Shown here: positions 54,772-64,000 of the stretch, one piece after another
How positions within the stretch are numbered: the stretch's first letter is position 1
Layout of the letters: every line of letters starts with the position of its first letter
Source of the DNA: Chlorobium phaeovibrioides
GTDB taxonomy: Bacteria > Bacteroidota > Chlorobiia > Chlorobiales > Chlorobiaceae
NCBI RefSeq assembly: GCF_003968655.1
Contig: NZ_RXYK01000001.1
Coordinates: 287,957 to 351,956, forward strand
Reading direction: 5' to 3'
Length of the DNA: 64,000 nucleotides
Position numbers and translations under genes: made by a program
The notes under the pieces: generated by a model
The model's database searches: none
What the model saw: the letters and a program-made list of their open reading frames with translations, nothing else
Told to the model about the DNA's origin: nothing

Positions 54772-56163
54772 TCACCCGCCAGATCTCGCTCTCCCCTCCC
54801 CGTTCTCCCCGCCAGCCGGAATCATGAAAAAAACTGCCAGGTTGGCAAAGCATCCCATGACCAGACCATCAATCCCGTAAGGAGCCTGAAACACACTGTT
54901 CCATAAAAGAGCCGTTGCAATTCCAGCTGATGCTCCTCCAATGAACCTGCTTTTCGTAGCCCTGAATCCAAGGATGGCAGCACCAAGAGGAACCACTACG
55001 GTAGGAGCCCAGAAGTTATAGGCATAGATGAGAATATCAAGAACGCTTTCAATTGAGAGCGCGAAAACAACAGCGGCGACCCCCACAATAAGCGTCGTTG
55101 CCCTGGCCAGAAACAGTTCAGCAGAAGGCGCCAGAGGCGTTCTTCGCAGAGGGGCCACAAGATCATTGCTGAACGCTATTGCCGCCCCATTGAGGAAAGA
55201 GTCGGCTGAAGACATGATGATGGAAATGATTGCTGCAATGACGATACCCTGCAGCACCGGGTGCAATGAAGCCTGCACAACAAACGGCAGGGCAAGATTT
55301 GGATTGATTCCCGGGTCGAGCGAGAGAGCAACAATGCCTATCAGTCCGGTCACGGCGAAAAAAGGGATGGAAAACAGGCCGCTGAAAAGCGTTCCTTTAA
55401 CAACATCTTGATCGGTCCTGCCGATAAGAAGTCGCTGTACATAGGGAGGAACCAGAGTTTCACCGAGGACGAATGTCAAAAAAAGAGAAACAAGGGCTGT
55501 AATCGCCCCCGGGCTTGAGGGCAGCTGCAGATGGGTCGGTGGAATGCGCTGGATCATGCTCTCCCATCCTCCGGCGAACTGGATTCCATAGAACAGGGTA
55601 AGAGGGATGCCTACCGAAAGCACAATAAACTGCATCACATCGGTCCAGATAACCGAACGCATGCCGCCAATGGTGGCATACGCTATGACAATGCCGCATC
55701 CGATGAGAATGCCGCTGGTGCGGTCAATGCCGAGAAAAAGATTGAAGATGTATCCCATGGCGCCAACCTGTGCGCCAAGAATTCCCGCGCAGAGAACAAC
55801 ACCGAACAGCCCGCTGAATATCCTCGCCCCCTTTCCGTAATGGGGCTCCATAATATCGCCAACGGAAATGGCGTCAGGATAGTGTTTCATTCTTGGAGCA
55901 ATGAAAAGCGCAACAAGAACTTCCTTGAGGCTGAACCCCCAGAGAGCAACAATATTGGCAATGCCGATCAGGAAAACCTTTTCAGCATTGCCCATGGAAA
56001 ACCCGCCACCGATGAATGATGCTGAAAGGGTGGCAAAAATAACCATAGCCCCGAAAGATTTTCCGGCAACAGCATACTCCTTGAGCCCGGTTATCTTACG
56101 ACCGGCAAGAATACCGACAAGAAGGACGGCTGAAAGATAGATGATGACGATACTGTTCTGCAT
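54772..56163 (-). CDS. Sodium:solute symporter (SSS family), second copy
   Basis: A 463-residue polytopic membrane protein with about 12-13 spans. SSS signature is visible in EYAVAGKSFGAMVIFATLSASFIGGGFSMG near the N-terminus, TDVMQFIVLSVGIPL, and IMSSADSFLNGAAIAFSND (the ASADT-type block). Substrate unknown. It differs from the 585-residue SSS protein near 19 kb and seems to belong to another subfamily. Confidence 0.88.
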   Translation of the reverse strand: MQNSIVIIYLSAVLLVGILAGRKITGLKEYAVAGKSFGAMVIFATLSASFIGGGFSMGNAEKVFLIGIANIVALWGFSLKEVLVALFIAPRMKHYPDAISVGDIMEPHYGKGARIFSGLFGVVLCAGILGAQVGAMGYIFNLFLGIDRTSGILIGCGIVIAYATIGGMRSVIWTDVMQFIVLSVGIPLTLFYGIQFAGGWESMIQRIPPTHLQLPSSPGAITALVSLFLTFVLGETLVPPYVQRLLIGRTDQDVVKGTLFSGLFSIPFFAVTGLIGIVALSLDPGINPNLALPFVVQASLHPVLQGIVIAAIISIIMSSADSFLNGAAIAFSNDLVAPLRRTPLAPSAELFLARATTLIVGVAAVVFALSIESVLDILIYAYNFWAPTVVVPLGAAILGFRATKSRFIGGASAGIATALLWNSVFQAPYGIDGLVMGCFANLAVFFMIPAGGENGEGRARSGG

Positions 56164-56334
56164 AGGGGGAGAAGAGAGAAGTTAAGGCATCGAAAACACA
56201 TCAAGAGAAAGAATATAGTAAACTGATGACAGCTTTACCTCTCTTCCCCCCCCGGTGTGTTGACATGCCGCACCACTCGTTCACCGGCCTCTTTCGCTGC
56301 AGAAGGGTTCCGGCTTGCATCCACTACCTGCCCA

Positions 56335-56868
56335 TTAAGCTTCAATGGGCACCATATCATAGGAGCACGATTCAGGAACGGTCATCAGTATTGAACCATT
56401 CATCTTCGCTCCTGCGTTGACATTGATGGTCCCAATGAGAAGATCGCCGAATATTTTTCCTGTTGAGGAAACAAGAAACTCTCCTGTAACCTCGGCATTT
56501 CCTCTGAATGTTCCAGCTACTTCCATACCGGCAGCCTTGACATTGCCTTCCACAAGACCTGATTCCCCGATGATCACACTTGATGAGGAAATGATGTCGC
56601 CAAGCACTTTACCGTAGATTTTCAGTTCCCCGTCAACCGTTATGTTTCCAGTGAGTGCAGCACCCTGTGCAAGAATATTCATTGATGAAGCATTGTCTTT
56701 GTGCACAATATCCGAAGCAAAAACCTCTGTCTGCAGATCTTCCACAGATGGAATATCAAAATCAAGATCCAGCTCCTCTCCACGCCCATTCAGCTCTGCC
56801 AATCCCTCCCGTAAAAACGCTTTTTCAGGAGGCCTTTTGTTTGAAGAGAATAACTGTTTCAACACCAC
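56335..56868 (-). CDS. Bactofilin (polymer-forming cytoskeletal protein)
   Basis: A 177-residue beta-helix cytoskeletal protein. The N-terminal 65 residues are charged and unstructured; the rest repeats short beta turns such as GAALTGNITVDGELKIYGKVLGDI, VEGNVKAAGMEVAG and FRGNAEVTGEFLVSSTGKIFGD. Bactofilins form filaments that affect cell shape and wall enzymes. The start is GTG, since no upstream ATG is in frame before a stop. A short hairpin (TGCCCATT/AATGGGCA) overlaps its stop. Confidence 0.92.
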   Translation of the reverse strand: MVLKQLFSSNKRPPEKAFLREGLAELNGRGEELDLDFDIPSVEDLQTEVFASDIVHKDNASSMNILAQGAALTGNITVDGELKIYGKVLGDIISSSSVIIGESGLVEGNVKAAGMEVAGTFRGNAEVTGEFLVSSTGKIFGDLLIGTINVNAGAKMNGSILMTVPESCSYDMVPIEA

Positions 56869-57099
56869 TATGATCGTTTACTTGTGATTGGGAAACTGAT
56901 TCTCCAATCCCTGATCAATACAACAGTAAGGGATCGCTTTTTGACAACAGCAATTCCTGTACCAATGCCGGCAACGCCCGGCTCAGAATGGTGCGTATAA
57001 AACCGACAGCCGCTGGAACGGCCCATTCTGAAACAGAAGGGTTCCATTATGAAGCACTATCCTGCAGTGGAAGCGGGCATACTTGAGAGCTCCGGTGAC

Positions 57100-57903
57100 T
57101 CAGTACTCTTCTATATAATACTCACCCGGGTCATCAGACTGGTGGCGCCTGTAACCGAACTGTTCCAGCCAGCGGGATATGCTGCTGACCATGTCCGGCT
57201 TACCGGAAATGAAAAAGTGGGTCCATTCCGGGTCGGGGGTAATGTTGAACTCGTTCTGGAGAAAATCGTTTTCCAGCAGGTCCTCTATTCTGGAGCGCTT
57301 CCCCTCCCAGCCATCATCAGCATCAGTAAGGGTCGGAACATAGAAAAAGTTGGGATAACTTTTCTCAAGGAACACCAGCTCGCTGAAATACCCCAGATCC
57401 TCACGGTGCGCAGCGCCCTGAATCACAATCATCTTGCTTTCTGGCCGCTCAGCAATGTGCGTACGCAGAAAACTGATATATGGGGCAATACCGGTTCCCG
57501 TAGCCACCATGATAATATCGCTCCCATCCGGAGTTTCATTGAGCAGAAATCCGCCTCTGATGGTTTCACCCGCATGCAGGCGATCAGCAACTTTAAGATT
57601 GAACAGGCGGGGGCTTAACTGGCCTGACTTGACCTGGGAAATGTAGAACTCAAAAAGTGAGGTCTCCGTGGAGTGTGAAGCTATTGCGTAAGGACGACGA
57701 AGAAGCTGTTCATGCGGCACAGGATTGGCTTCCGGCTCTGAATTCAGAGAACGCCCTTCATTGCCGTAAAGACCCAGCAGCATGTTCTGACCGGCAAGAA
57801 ACCCCTGCCGGGGTTCATCAGTAGCAATCTGCAGAATCATCAAGTCGGGTGTCACCACTGTGACAGCCCTTACAGTGGCGTTGTAGGGAATACGCTCCAT
57901 CAT
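57100..57903 (-). CDS. Ferredoxin-NADP reductase-type flavoprotein
   Basis: A 267-residue FAD/NAD(P)-binding oxidoreductase. The FAD motif is RRPYAIAS and the nucleotide motif ATGTGIAPYISFLR, followed by ISGKPDMV near the C-terminus, as in E. coli Fpr. It should move electrons between NADPH and ferredoxin or flavodoxin. Green sulfur bacteria mainly use a thioredoxin-reductase-like FNR, so this would be an additional enzyme. AAGGAG lies 3-6 bases before the ATG pair. Confidence 0.88.
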   Translation of the reverse strand: MMERIPYNATVRAVTVVTPDLMILQIATDEPRQGFLAGQNMLLGLYGNEGRSLNSEPEANPVPHEQLLRRPYAIASHSTETSLFEFYISQVKSGQLSPRLFNLKVADRLHAGETIRGGFLLNETPDGSDIIMVATGTGIAPYISFLRTHIAERPESKMIVIQGAAHREDLGYFSELVFLEKSYPNFFYVPTLTDADDGWEGKRSRIEDLLENDFLQNEFNITPDPEWTHFFISGKPDMVSSISRWLEQFGYRRHQSDDPGEYYIEEY

Positions 57904-57979
57904 GATCTCCTTCTGTTACCTGTTGACCCATACCACAAGACTACCCGGCATATACCAACTCCGATGCGACAAAAACCGT

Positions 57980-59410
57980 TCACGATTGTGAATGCACCCA
58001 GCCACCACCAAGGGCCCGGTAGAGTTCGGCCATGGCTGAAAGATGCTGGCGACGAATTTCGGCGAGTTCAAGATAGGCTCCCAGTGACGCATTCTGAACA
58101 GCAATCACCTCAAGATAAGTTGCCATACCGCTCTGAAAGAGCAGAGTGCTGTTGTCAACAGCCTTCCGCAGTGTTGCTGCCCGGCTCGAGGCCTCAACTT
58201 CACGATTCTGCAGTGAGCTGAGCTGCACAAGCGCATCGGAAACCTCACCTGCAGCGAGGAGTACGGCCTGACGGAACGCCAGCTCTGCCTGGATGCTCCT
58301 GATTTTCGTCTTGCGGAACTCGGAACGGAGACGACCCTGCTGAAAAATGGGCTGGAGCACTGCCCCCTGCACAACCCCAAACAGTGAACCGGGAGTGGAA
58401 AACCAATCGGATGCGCGTAAGGCATTGAGCCCCCCTTCAGCCGTAAGGGTGAGGGTGGGATAGAGAGCAGCCAGAGCAGCTCCGCTATTTGCATGAGCCT
58501 CACGCATACCAAGTTCGGCAGCTTTCACATCGGGACGGTTCTCAAGAAGCGATGCAGGCAGGCCAGCGGGAAGATTGTCGTGCACGGAAGTTTTGAAGAG
58601 TGGCTCACCGCGCTCCACGCGTGAGGGCATATGGCCGGTAAGAATGCTGATGGCATTTTCACGGGCGGCAATCAGCCGTTCGAGTTCGGGAATTGCAAGA
58701 GCAATTGCTGAACGGGATGCCTCCTGCTGCTGAACGGCAAGCGATGTAACCTGCCCCGCATCATACTGCAGGCGTATCATCCGGAGAGTCGTGTCGGCGA
58801 GAGCGAGATTTTTTCGGGAAATATCAAGCTGGGCGTCGAGCATCAGCAGCGAGTAGTAGCTGTCGGCAACATCGGCCACCAGCCGTGTCTGAACTGCCCG
58901 GGCAACCTCTCTGGTTTTCAGGTAGGCGGCAAGCGCCGACTTTTTCCGGCTTCTGATTTTGCCCCATATATCGGCTTCCCATGAAAGAGACCCCTGAGCG
59001 CTGTAGTCTTCAACCGATTTGTCGGACCCGGTCAAGGCGCTGGAACCATTGTCCGAAGGACGGCTGAGGCTTGCATCGGCTCCTATGCTGAGGGTTGGCA
59101 AATACCCAAGCTTTGCCACCTTGGAGCTTTCACGGGCGTATGCAATGTTCTTGATTGCAACCTGCAGGTCAAGATTACCGGCAACAGCCGAATCAATAAG
59201 AGTAATCAGCCGTGTATCGCTGAAGAATTCTCGATAAGGCATGGTGGCGATAGACAAGGTATCTGCTGCTGTACTCCCCCTGTACTGGTCTGGCATGGCA
59301 ATGTCGGGGCGGCGGTATGAACCATTCATCGTGCAGGATGAAAGCGCATATCCAGCAAGAAGCAGCAGACACGCCGCAACAACCGTTTTTTTTCCTGTTC
59401 GGCCCATCAC
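57980..59410 (-). CDS. RND efflux outer-membrane lipoprotein (OprM/NodT type)
   Basis: Outer-membrane factor of a tripartite pump, 476 residues. Lipobox LSSC near residue 25 gives a lipoprotein. Two repeated OEP domains (about residues 60-250 and 265-470) with typical ENRPDVKAAELGMREAHANSG. It overlaps the RND pump by 4 bases and closes the operon. Confidence 0.92.
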   Translation of the reverse strand: MMGRTGKKTVVAACLLLLAGYALSSCTMNGSYRRPDIAMPDQYRGSTAADTLSIATMPYREFFSDTRLITLIDSAVAGNLDLQVAIKNIAYARESSKVAKLGYLPTLSIGADASLSRPSDNGSSALTGSDKSVEDYSAQGSLSWEADIWGKIRSRKKSALAAYLKTREVARAVQTRLVADVADSYYSLLMLDAQLDISRKNLALADTTLRMIRLQYDAGQVTSLAVQQQEASRSAIALAIPELERLIAARENAISILTGHMPSRVERGEPLFKTSVHDNLPAGLPASLLENRPDVKAAELGMREAHANSGAALAALYPTLTLTAEGGLNALRASDWFSTPGSLFGVVQGAVLQPIFQQGRLRSEFRKTKIRSIQAELAFRQAVLLAAGEVSDALVQLSSLQNREVEASSRAATLRKAVDNSTLLFQSGMATYLEVIAVQNASLGAYLELAEIRRQHLSAMAELYRALGGGWVHSQS

Positions 59411-62400
59411 TGCTCCCCCCTGCTCTTCTGTTCGTTGACGAGTCTCTCTTCAAGCAGCTCTCCGGCCTCCACGGGTTCAGTTGCCGTTCCGGTCAGTCGT
59501 TCCTGCAGATGCTGGAACACCACAAAGAGAACCGGAACCACCAGAAGGCCGAGCACCATACCGATGAACATGCCGCCAATGGCTGCCGCACCGATGGAGT
59601 GGTTCCCCGCCGCAGCAGGACCGGTAACAAAAAGAAGAGGTATGAGACCGGCAACAAAGGTGAGCGAGGTCATCAGAATCGGGCGTAGCCGGGCATTTGC
59701 CCCCTGTAATGCTGCAGCTGAAAGCGACATGCCCGATACCCTTCGCTGGATTGCGAACTCAACAATGAGTATGGCATTTTTGGCAAGAAGCCCTATCAGC
59801 ATGATAATGGCAACCTGTACATAGATATTGTTTTCAATGCCGGCAAACCCGATGCCGATGAACACACCCAGAAGCCCCGTAGGAATGGAAAGCATAACGG
59901 CCAGTGGAAGCAGGTAGCTCTCATAGAGAGCCGAAAGCAGAAAGTAGACGAAAATGACAGAAAGAAGAAAAATGGCCAGCTGACCACCGCTGGACTCAAG
60001 CTCTTCACGGCTCTGTCCTTTCCAGTCGTAACTGAATCCTGTCGGAAGGGCATCGGCCGATACTGCTGCAACTGCCGCAATCGCCTGGCCGGTGCTGTAG
60101 CCCGGGTTCACAACTGCATTGATGGGTATTGCATTGAAAAGATTGAAGTGATCAACAGACTCCGGCCCATAGACCCGCTTGATGGTCAGCAGTGAGCCAA
60201 CCGGAACCATTTCACCCGATGAATTCTTGATGAAAATCCCGTTCAGAGAAGAAGGTTCGCTCCGGGTATCAGACTCTGCCTGCATCACAACGCGGTAATA
60301 CTTGCCGAACCGGTTGAAGTCAGATGCCTGCATGCTGCCGTAATAGGCCTGCATAACGGTCAGAAGATCACTGACCTCAACCCCCATTCTCTTGGCTCTG
60401 GCTGCATCAGCCTCAACCGAAAACTGGGGATAGGAGGCATTGAAGGTGGTGAACGCAAAAGCGATTTCAGGCCTCTGCATCAGTTGTCCTATAAAGTTCG
60501 CCGAAACGCCGTTGAACGCTTCAAGGCTTCCACCGCTCCTGTCCTGAAGAACGAACTCCAGACCACCAACGGTACTGAATCCCGGGACGGTCGGCATGGA
60601 AAGGGCAAAAAAGGAGCCCTCTTTTATGGCAGAAAGCCTTCCATTTATTGAGCCGAGAACATTCTTGATGTCCCCCCCCGGTCCTCGTTCATGAAGATCA
60701 TTGAGCTGCATGAATATCAGACCGGAAGAGGGTGAAGAACTTCTTGAAAGTATGTTGATGCCGGCAACCGAAATCACCCTGTTGACCGCCTGCATCTCTC
60801 GCAGCGATCCTGCAGCACGATCCATGGTGACCTGTGTCCGCTCCAGAGAGGCGCCGGGAGGCATGGAGACAGAAACAATCACAAAACCGTTGTCTTCATC
60901 AGGAATGAAACCGGTTGGGGTGGATTTGAACATCCAGAAAGCTGCGGCAGTGATGAGCGCCAGACCGAAAAGGGAAAGAGTTCTTTTGCGAAGCAGCAAA
61001 GCCAGAACATCAAGATAGCGTCGTTTAAGCACATTGAAGCCGGTATTGAAGCCAGTGAAAAAACGGTGCTGGAATCCAGTAAAACGGTGAGCACCGCTCT
61101 TTGTTTCGTCCTGATGCATTTCGCCCAGAAAAAGCGCACAGAGAGCCGGGCTGAGGGTCAGCGCATTGACTGCGGAAATGAGAACAGCAATGGCAAGGGT
61201 AAAGGCAAACTGGCGGTAAAAAACGCCAGTCGATCCCTCAAGAAAGCCAACCGGCAGAAATACGGAAGCCATCACCAGAGTGATTGTGATAATGGGAGTG
61301 GTTATCTCCCTCATGGCCGACACAGTAGCAACGGTTGCCGGCCACCGGGTCTTCTCCATTTTGGCATGCACCGCCTCCACAACAACAATGGCGTCATCAA
61401 CCACAATGCCAATGGCAAGCACAAGGCCAAAGAGGGTGAGAACATTGATGGAAAAGCCGAACAGGTTCATGAAAAAGAAGGTACCGAGAATGGCAACCGG
61501 CACGGCAATGGCTGGAATCAGGGTTGAACGGAAATCCTGAAGAAAAATATAGGCCACAAGAAAGACCAGAAGAAATGCCTCGATGAGGGTATGCTGCACC
61601 TGCTCAATGGAATCGTCGACAACTTTTTTGGAGCTGTATGGAATGGAAACAGAAATGCCTGAAGGAAAGTCGGCTGACGCATTCTCAAGCACCTTTCGAA
61701 TCTGTGTTTCAACCTCGTTGGCATTTGAGCCGGGAGCCTGATAAACGGCAAGCACAATACCCGGCAACCCGTTGGACTTGACGCGAACATTGTAGCTGTA
61801 AGCACCGAACTCGACCCGGGCAATATCTCCCAGTTTGAGCAGGGATCCATCGGAATTGGCCCTGATCACAATATTTTCATATTGACCCGGATAGGCGAAC
61901 TTGCCCGGATATTTCATCACATACTGCATATCCTGCCCGCCGTTCTCTCCGAAAGAACCGGGAGCAGCCTCAAGGTTCTGGCTATTGATGGCAGCCATAA
62001 CCTCCTGTGGGTTCACCCTGTATGCCGCCATCTTTTCGGGGCGCAGCCAGAGACGCATGGAATAGTCCATATTCCCATACACCGACACCTGCCCCACTCC
62101 GGGAACACGCGCCAGATCATCGACAACATTTATCTTCGCATAATTCTGCAGAAATGTCTGGTCGTACTCAGCAGTTGCGCTTGACAGGTTCACCAGCATA
62201 ATCATGCTGTTCTGGCGCTTGATGGTCGACACACCAATCTGGTTGACCTCTGCGGGAAGACGGCTGGTGGCCTGTGCAACGCGGTTCTGCACATTGACGG
62301 CAGCCTGATCGGCATTGGTCCCCTGCTTGAAAAAAACATTGATGGAAAGAGAACCGTCATTGGCTGAAGTTGAGGTCATGTAGATCATGTTCTCAACACC

Positions 62401-62610
62401 ATTGATTGCCTCTTCAAGAGGGGGGGCGACGGACCGTCCCACGGTTTCCGCACTGGCACCCGGATAGCTTGCCGTCACGGTAACACTGGGAGGGGCGATA
62501 TCAGGAAAACGCGTCACCGGAAGCTGGGTCATGCCAACGATGCCCAGAATAACTATGATCACCGAAATGACCGTAGCAAGAACCGGCCGTGTGATAAATC
62601 GTTCAAACAT
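59407..62610 (-). CDS. RND transporter, HAE1 (AcrB-like)
   Basis: A 1067-residue inner-membrane proton-driven drug efflux pump. It begins FERFITRPVLATVISVIIV, carries the GFP motif-style large periplasmic loops, and has the proton-relay Asp pair in LAIGIVVDDAIVVVEAVHAKM and the late GLLAKNAILIVEFA. Full length for the HAE1 family. It overlaps the outer-membrane factor gene by 4 bases and follows the adaptor gene by 5. Confidence 0.96.
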   Translation of the reverse strand: MFERFITRPVLATVISVIIVILGIVGMTQLPVTRFPDIAPPSVTVTASYPGASAETVGRSVAPPLEEAINGVENMIYMTSTSANDGSLSINVFFKQGTNADQAAVNVQNRVAQATSRLPAEVNQIGVSTIKRQNSMIMLVNLSSATAEYDQTFLQNYAKINVVDDLARVPGVGQVSVYGNMDYSMRLWLRPEKMAAYRVNPQEVMAAINSQNLEAAPGSFGENGGQDMQYVMKYPGKFAYPGQYENIVIRANSDGSLLKLGDIARVEFGAYSYNVRVKSNGLPGIVLAVYQAPGSNANEVETQIRKVLENASADFPSGISVSIPYSSKKVVDDSIEQVQHTLIEAFLLVFLVAYIFLQDFRSTLIPAIAVPVAILGTFFFMNLFGFSINVLTLFGLVLAIGIVVDDAIVVVEAVHAKMEKTRWPATVATVSAMREITTPIITITLVMASVFLPVGFLEGSTGVFYRQFAFTLAIAVLISAVNALTLSPALCALFLGEMHQDETKSGAHRFTGFQHRFFTGFNTGFNVLKRRYLDVLALLLRKRTLSLFGLALITAAAFWMFKSTPTGFIPDEDNGFVIVSVSMPPGASLERTQVTMDRAAGSLREMQAVNRVISVAGINILSRSSSPSSGLIFMQLNDLHERGPGGDIKNVLGSINGRLSAIKEGSFFALSMPTVPGFSTVGGLEFVLQDRSGGSLEAFNGVSANFIGQLMQRPEIAFAFTTFNASYPQFSVEADAARAKRMGVEVSDLLTVMQAYYGSMQASDFNRFGKYYRVVMQAESDTRSEPSSLNGIFIKNSSGEMVPVGSLLTIKRVYGPESVDHFNLFNAIPINAVVNPGYSTGQAIAAVAAVSADALPTGFSYDWKGQSREELESSGGQLAIFLLSVIFVYFLLSALYESYLLPLAVMLSIPTGLLGVFIGIGFAGIENNIYVQVAIIMLIGLLAKNAILIVEFAIQRRVSGMSLSAAALQGANARLRPILMTSLTFVAGLIPLLFVTGPAAAGNHSIGAAAIGGMFIGMVLGLLVVPVLFVVFQHLQERLTGTATEPVEAGELLEERLVNEQKSRGEQ

Positions 62611-62615
62611 AGCGC

Positions 62616-63719
62616 TTAATCTGCCTTTGTGGCGCCCAGAGGGCGAATAACGGTACCATCCGGCAACCGCTCAAATCCCGCAGTCACGATAGTCTCACCC
62701 TCTTTGAGTCCATCCGTCACAACATAATCAGTACCGGTTGAAGCCGCTGCAGTAATGGGACGCCGTGCAATCTTTCCATCCCTGGCAACAACAACAACAA
62801 ATACCCTATCCTGAATCTCCGTGGTTGCAGCCTGAGGAACGAGAAGAATATTTTTGAAAGGCGAAGAGACTACAACTTTTCCAGTATTTCCGGAACGAAG
62901 CACAGCCCCGGGGTTGGGAAATACCGCCAGAATCCGGATTGCACCAGTGGTTGCATCAAACGAACCGCTCATGCTTTCAAGCGTACCGGTGGAACCAAAA
63001 CGGCTGCCATCGGCCAGAACAAGTGAGACAGGAGGCACGGCCTTCAGCTTGTCATGCAAAGTTTTACCGGCATAGCTGTTTCGGAAACGCATAAAATCAG
63101 CCTCACTCATACTGAAGTACGCATTGATTCTGCTGACATCGCTCATCGTGCTCAGCCACGCGCTCTGATTCCTGCTTACCAGACTGCCAATGGAAGGCGG
63201 TATGACGCCCACAAAACCATTGATAGGGGCCTTTATGAGCGTATAGCCGAGATTGATACGGGCTGAGGCAGCAGAAGCCTCTGCCGCCTGATACTTTGCC
63301 TTTGCCGTCTGAAGCTGAACGGGTGAAACCACCTTATTTTCAACAAGAGGCACCAGCTTCTCCATCTCGATTCTTGCCACTGCCGCAGATGCTTTCGCGG
63401 CTTCATAAGCAGAACGATACATCCTGTCGTCAATCTGAAAAAGAGGCTGACCCGCCTTGACATAATCCCCTTCCGCAACAAAAATCTTCTGAAGCGCTCC
63501 ATCCACCTGTGGACGGATTTCCACATCTTCCCTGCCCTCAAGCCGTGTTGCATAGAAACTCTCCACCATGGCATCAGTCAGCTGAAGCGTCATGGACGGA
63601 AGTGCAGGAGGCTCCTGCTGTGGAGCACTTTGCGGGCCGCAGCCGAAAAGCGACAAAACCATAGCAAAGAAAGCCGCAACCGGCAGACGGCGGATAGACA
63701 GATTCACTCTCTTACTCAT
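62616..63719 (-). CDS. RND efflux periplasmic adaptor (AcrA-like lipoprotein)
   Basis: Membrane fusion protein linking the pump to the outer-membrane factor. Lipobox LFGC near residue 27; then the lipoyl-like halves (VEIRPQVDGALQKIFVAEGDYVKAGQPLFQID and INLGYTLIKAPINGFVG, written here in part), hairpin, beta-barrel and the C-terminal VVTDGLKEGETIVTAGFERL. At 367 residues it is typical. First gene of the adaptor-pump-OMF operon; regulator not in the window. Confidence 0.94.
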   Translation of the reverse strand: MSKRVNLSIRRLPVAAFFAMVLSLFGCGPQSAPQQEPPALPSMTLQLTDAMVESFYATRLEGREDVEIRPQVDGALQKIFVAEGDYVKAGQPLFQIDDRMYRSAYEAAKASAAVARIEMEKLVPLVENKVVSPVQLQTAKAKYQAAEASAASARINLGYTLIKAPINGFVGVIPPSIGSLVSRNQSAWLSTMSDVSRINAYFSMSEADFMRFRNSYAGKTLHDKLKAVPPVSLVLADGSRFGSTGTLESMSGSFDATTGAIRILAVFPNPGAVLRSGNTGKVVVSSPFKNILLVPQAATTEIQDRVFVVVVARDGKIARRPITAAASTGTDYVVTDGLKEGETIVTAGFERLPDGTVIRPLGATKAD

Positions 63720-63845
63720 ACATTTGCATCATTTTGATATGCACCAAACCCATAAACTCCAACCCGCAAACAGCAGAAGCCGCCCGGTAAACATACAATG
63801 AATACATGAGACTTCAACCCCAAACCCAGGAAAACCAGGAAAACA

Positions 63846-63873
63846 AAACTAGGGGACGTTGAAACTAGGGGAC
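63846..63873 (+). repeat. Two-copy direct repeat AAACTAGGGGAC
   Basis: Two identical 12-base copies with 16-base period (second copy at 63862). Similar GGGGAC-containing repeats accompany REP-associated transposase loci in other bacteria, but no transposase is in the window. Confidence 0.6.
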
Positions 63874-63930
63874 ATCCTATATTGAAACCATCAAACACAA
63901 AGTTTTCCCGTTTGCATAATAATCCCACCA

Positions 63931-63946
63931 GTGCTTTGTAAAGCAC
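63931..63946. repeat. Small palindrome upstream of the efflux operon
   Basis: Arms GTGCTTT and AAAGCAC around GT. It may be a regulator site for the efflux operon or a remnant hairpin; followed by an A-rich tract. Confidence 0.4.
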
Positions 63947-64000
63947 GAAAAAAGAGGCGGGTTGCTCACTTCTGTAGAATCTCGTACCTTATCGTTATCG

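Larger units (their letters stand above)
63720..64000. other. Gene-free end of window with repeats
   Basis: Upstream region of the efflux operon. It contains a two-copy direct repeat and a small palindrome (listed separately). No convincing coding region was found; the one open frame on the minus strand is Cys/Phe/Gly rich without family features. The efflux promoter should lie here. Confidence 0.5.

Noticed and set aside
63716..63946. A 76-codon minus-strand frame upstream of the efflux operon
   Set aside because: Cys/Phe/Gly-rich with no start signal and overlapping the adaptor start; judged non-coding.

Overview
The window looks like chromosome of a green sulfur bacterium (Chlorobiaceae, Chlorobium/Pelodictyon-like). 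The main reasons are a chlorophyll-synthase-type UbiA prenyltransferase, two tandem 62-residue 2[4Fe-4S] ferredoxins of the Chlorobium type, a membrane pyrophosphatase, an ArsA-type ATPase, a PSP1/RicT protein, and an ADP-heptose epimerase plus outer-membrane efflux parts (Gram-negative envelope). I cannot name the species from sequence alone. There is no rRNA, CRISPR array, prophage or intact insertion sequence. Genes are tightly packed, with many 4-base ATGA overlaps and no gene-free stretch longer than about 300 bases.

Layout. 1-3.7 kb: the 3' part of an Rnf operon (rnfD partial, G, E, A) followed by apbE, the flavin transferase that loads FMN on RnfD/RnfG; it converges on pgi and an RsbW-like kinase. 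6-8.6 kb: amtB, a PII protein and a TorF-like porin. 8.7-15 kb (minus strand): GNAT-like protein, DUF2892, DAHP synthase, ArsA ATPase, MltD-like transglycosylase, truA. 15-24.4 kb (plus): a GH13 protein with altered invariant residues, PfkB kinase, SSS symporter, maf, miaA, DUF481 protein, a STAS/AT-hook protein, cfa. 24.4-35 kb (minus): NamZ-like muramidase, initiator tRNA, metG, ricT, acyltransferase, aspartate aminotransferase, coaD, rsmD, transketolase N-half, DedA, purC. 35-41 kb (plus): secreted EEP hydrolase, octaheme cytochrome c with a membrane cytochrome b, K+-type pyrophosphatase, pth. 41-44 kb (minus): hydrolase, SpoU methylase, hisC. 44-47 kb (plus): a miniature ECF-sigma-like protein, hldD, phoH, two ferredoxins. 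47-49 kb (minus): Dabb protein, DD-carboxypeptidase, membrane protein. 49-52 kb (plus): chlorophyll synthase, GT2, LOG and ZIP genes joined by overlaps. 52-64 kb (mostly minus): NifX-like/DUF134 pair with a palindromic operator candidate, MsrB-MsrA, tRNA-Val, SSS symporter, bactofilin, FNR, and a tripartite RND efflux operon.

How it fits together. Rnf and the pyrophosphatase are ion-translocating energy couplers, the ferredoxins are the likely acceptors of the type I reaction centre, and Rnf and the FNR-type reductase could draw on or feed that ferredoxin/NAD(P)H pool. The octaheme cytochrome/cytochrome b pair looks like a quinone-linked periplasmic redox module. The observations I would check first are the PII protein without Tyr51, the Ser at the RnfD flavin site, the GH13 protein lacking two invariant residues, the mini-ECF gene behind two inverted repeats, the octaheme/cyt b module, and the DUF134 regulator with its palindrome.
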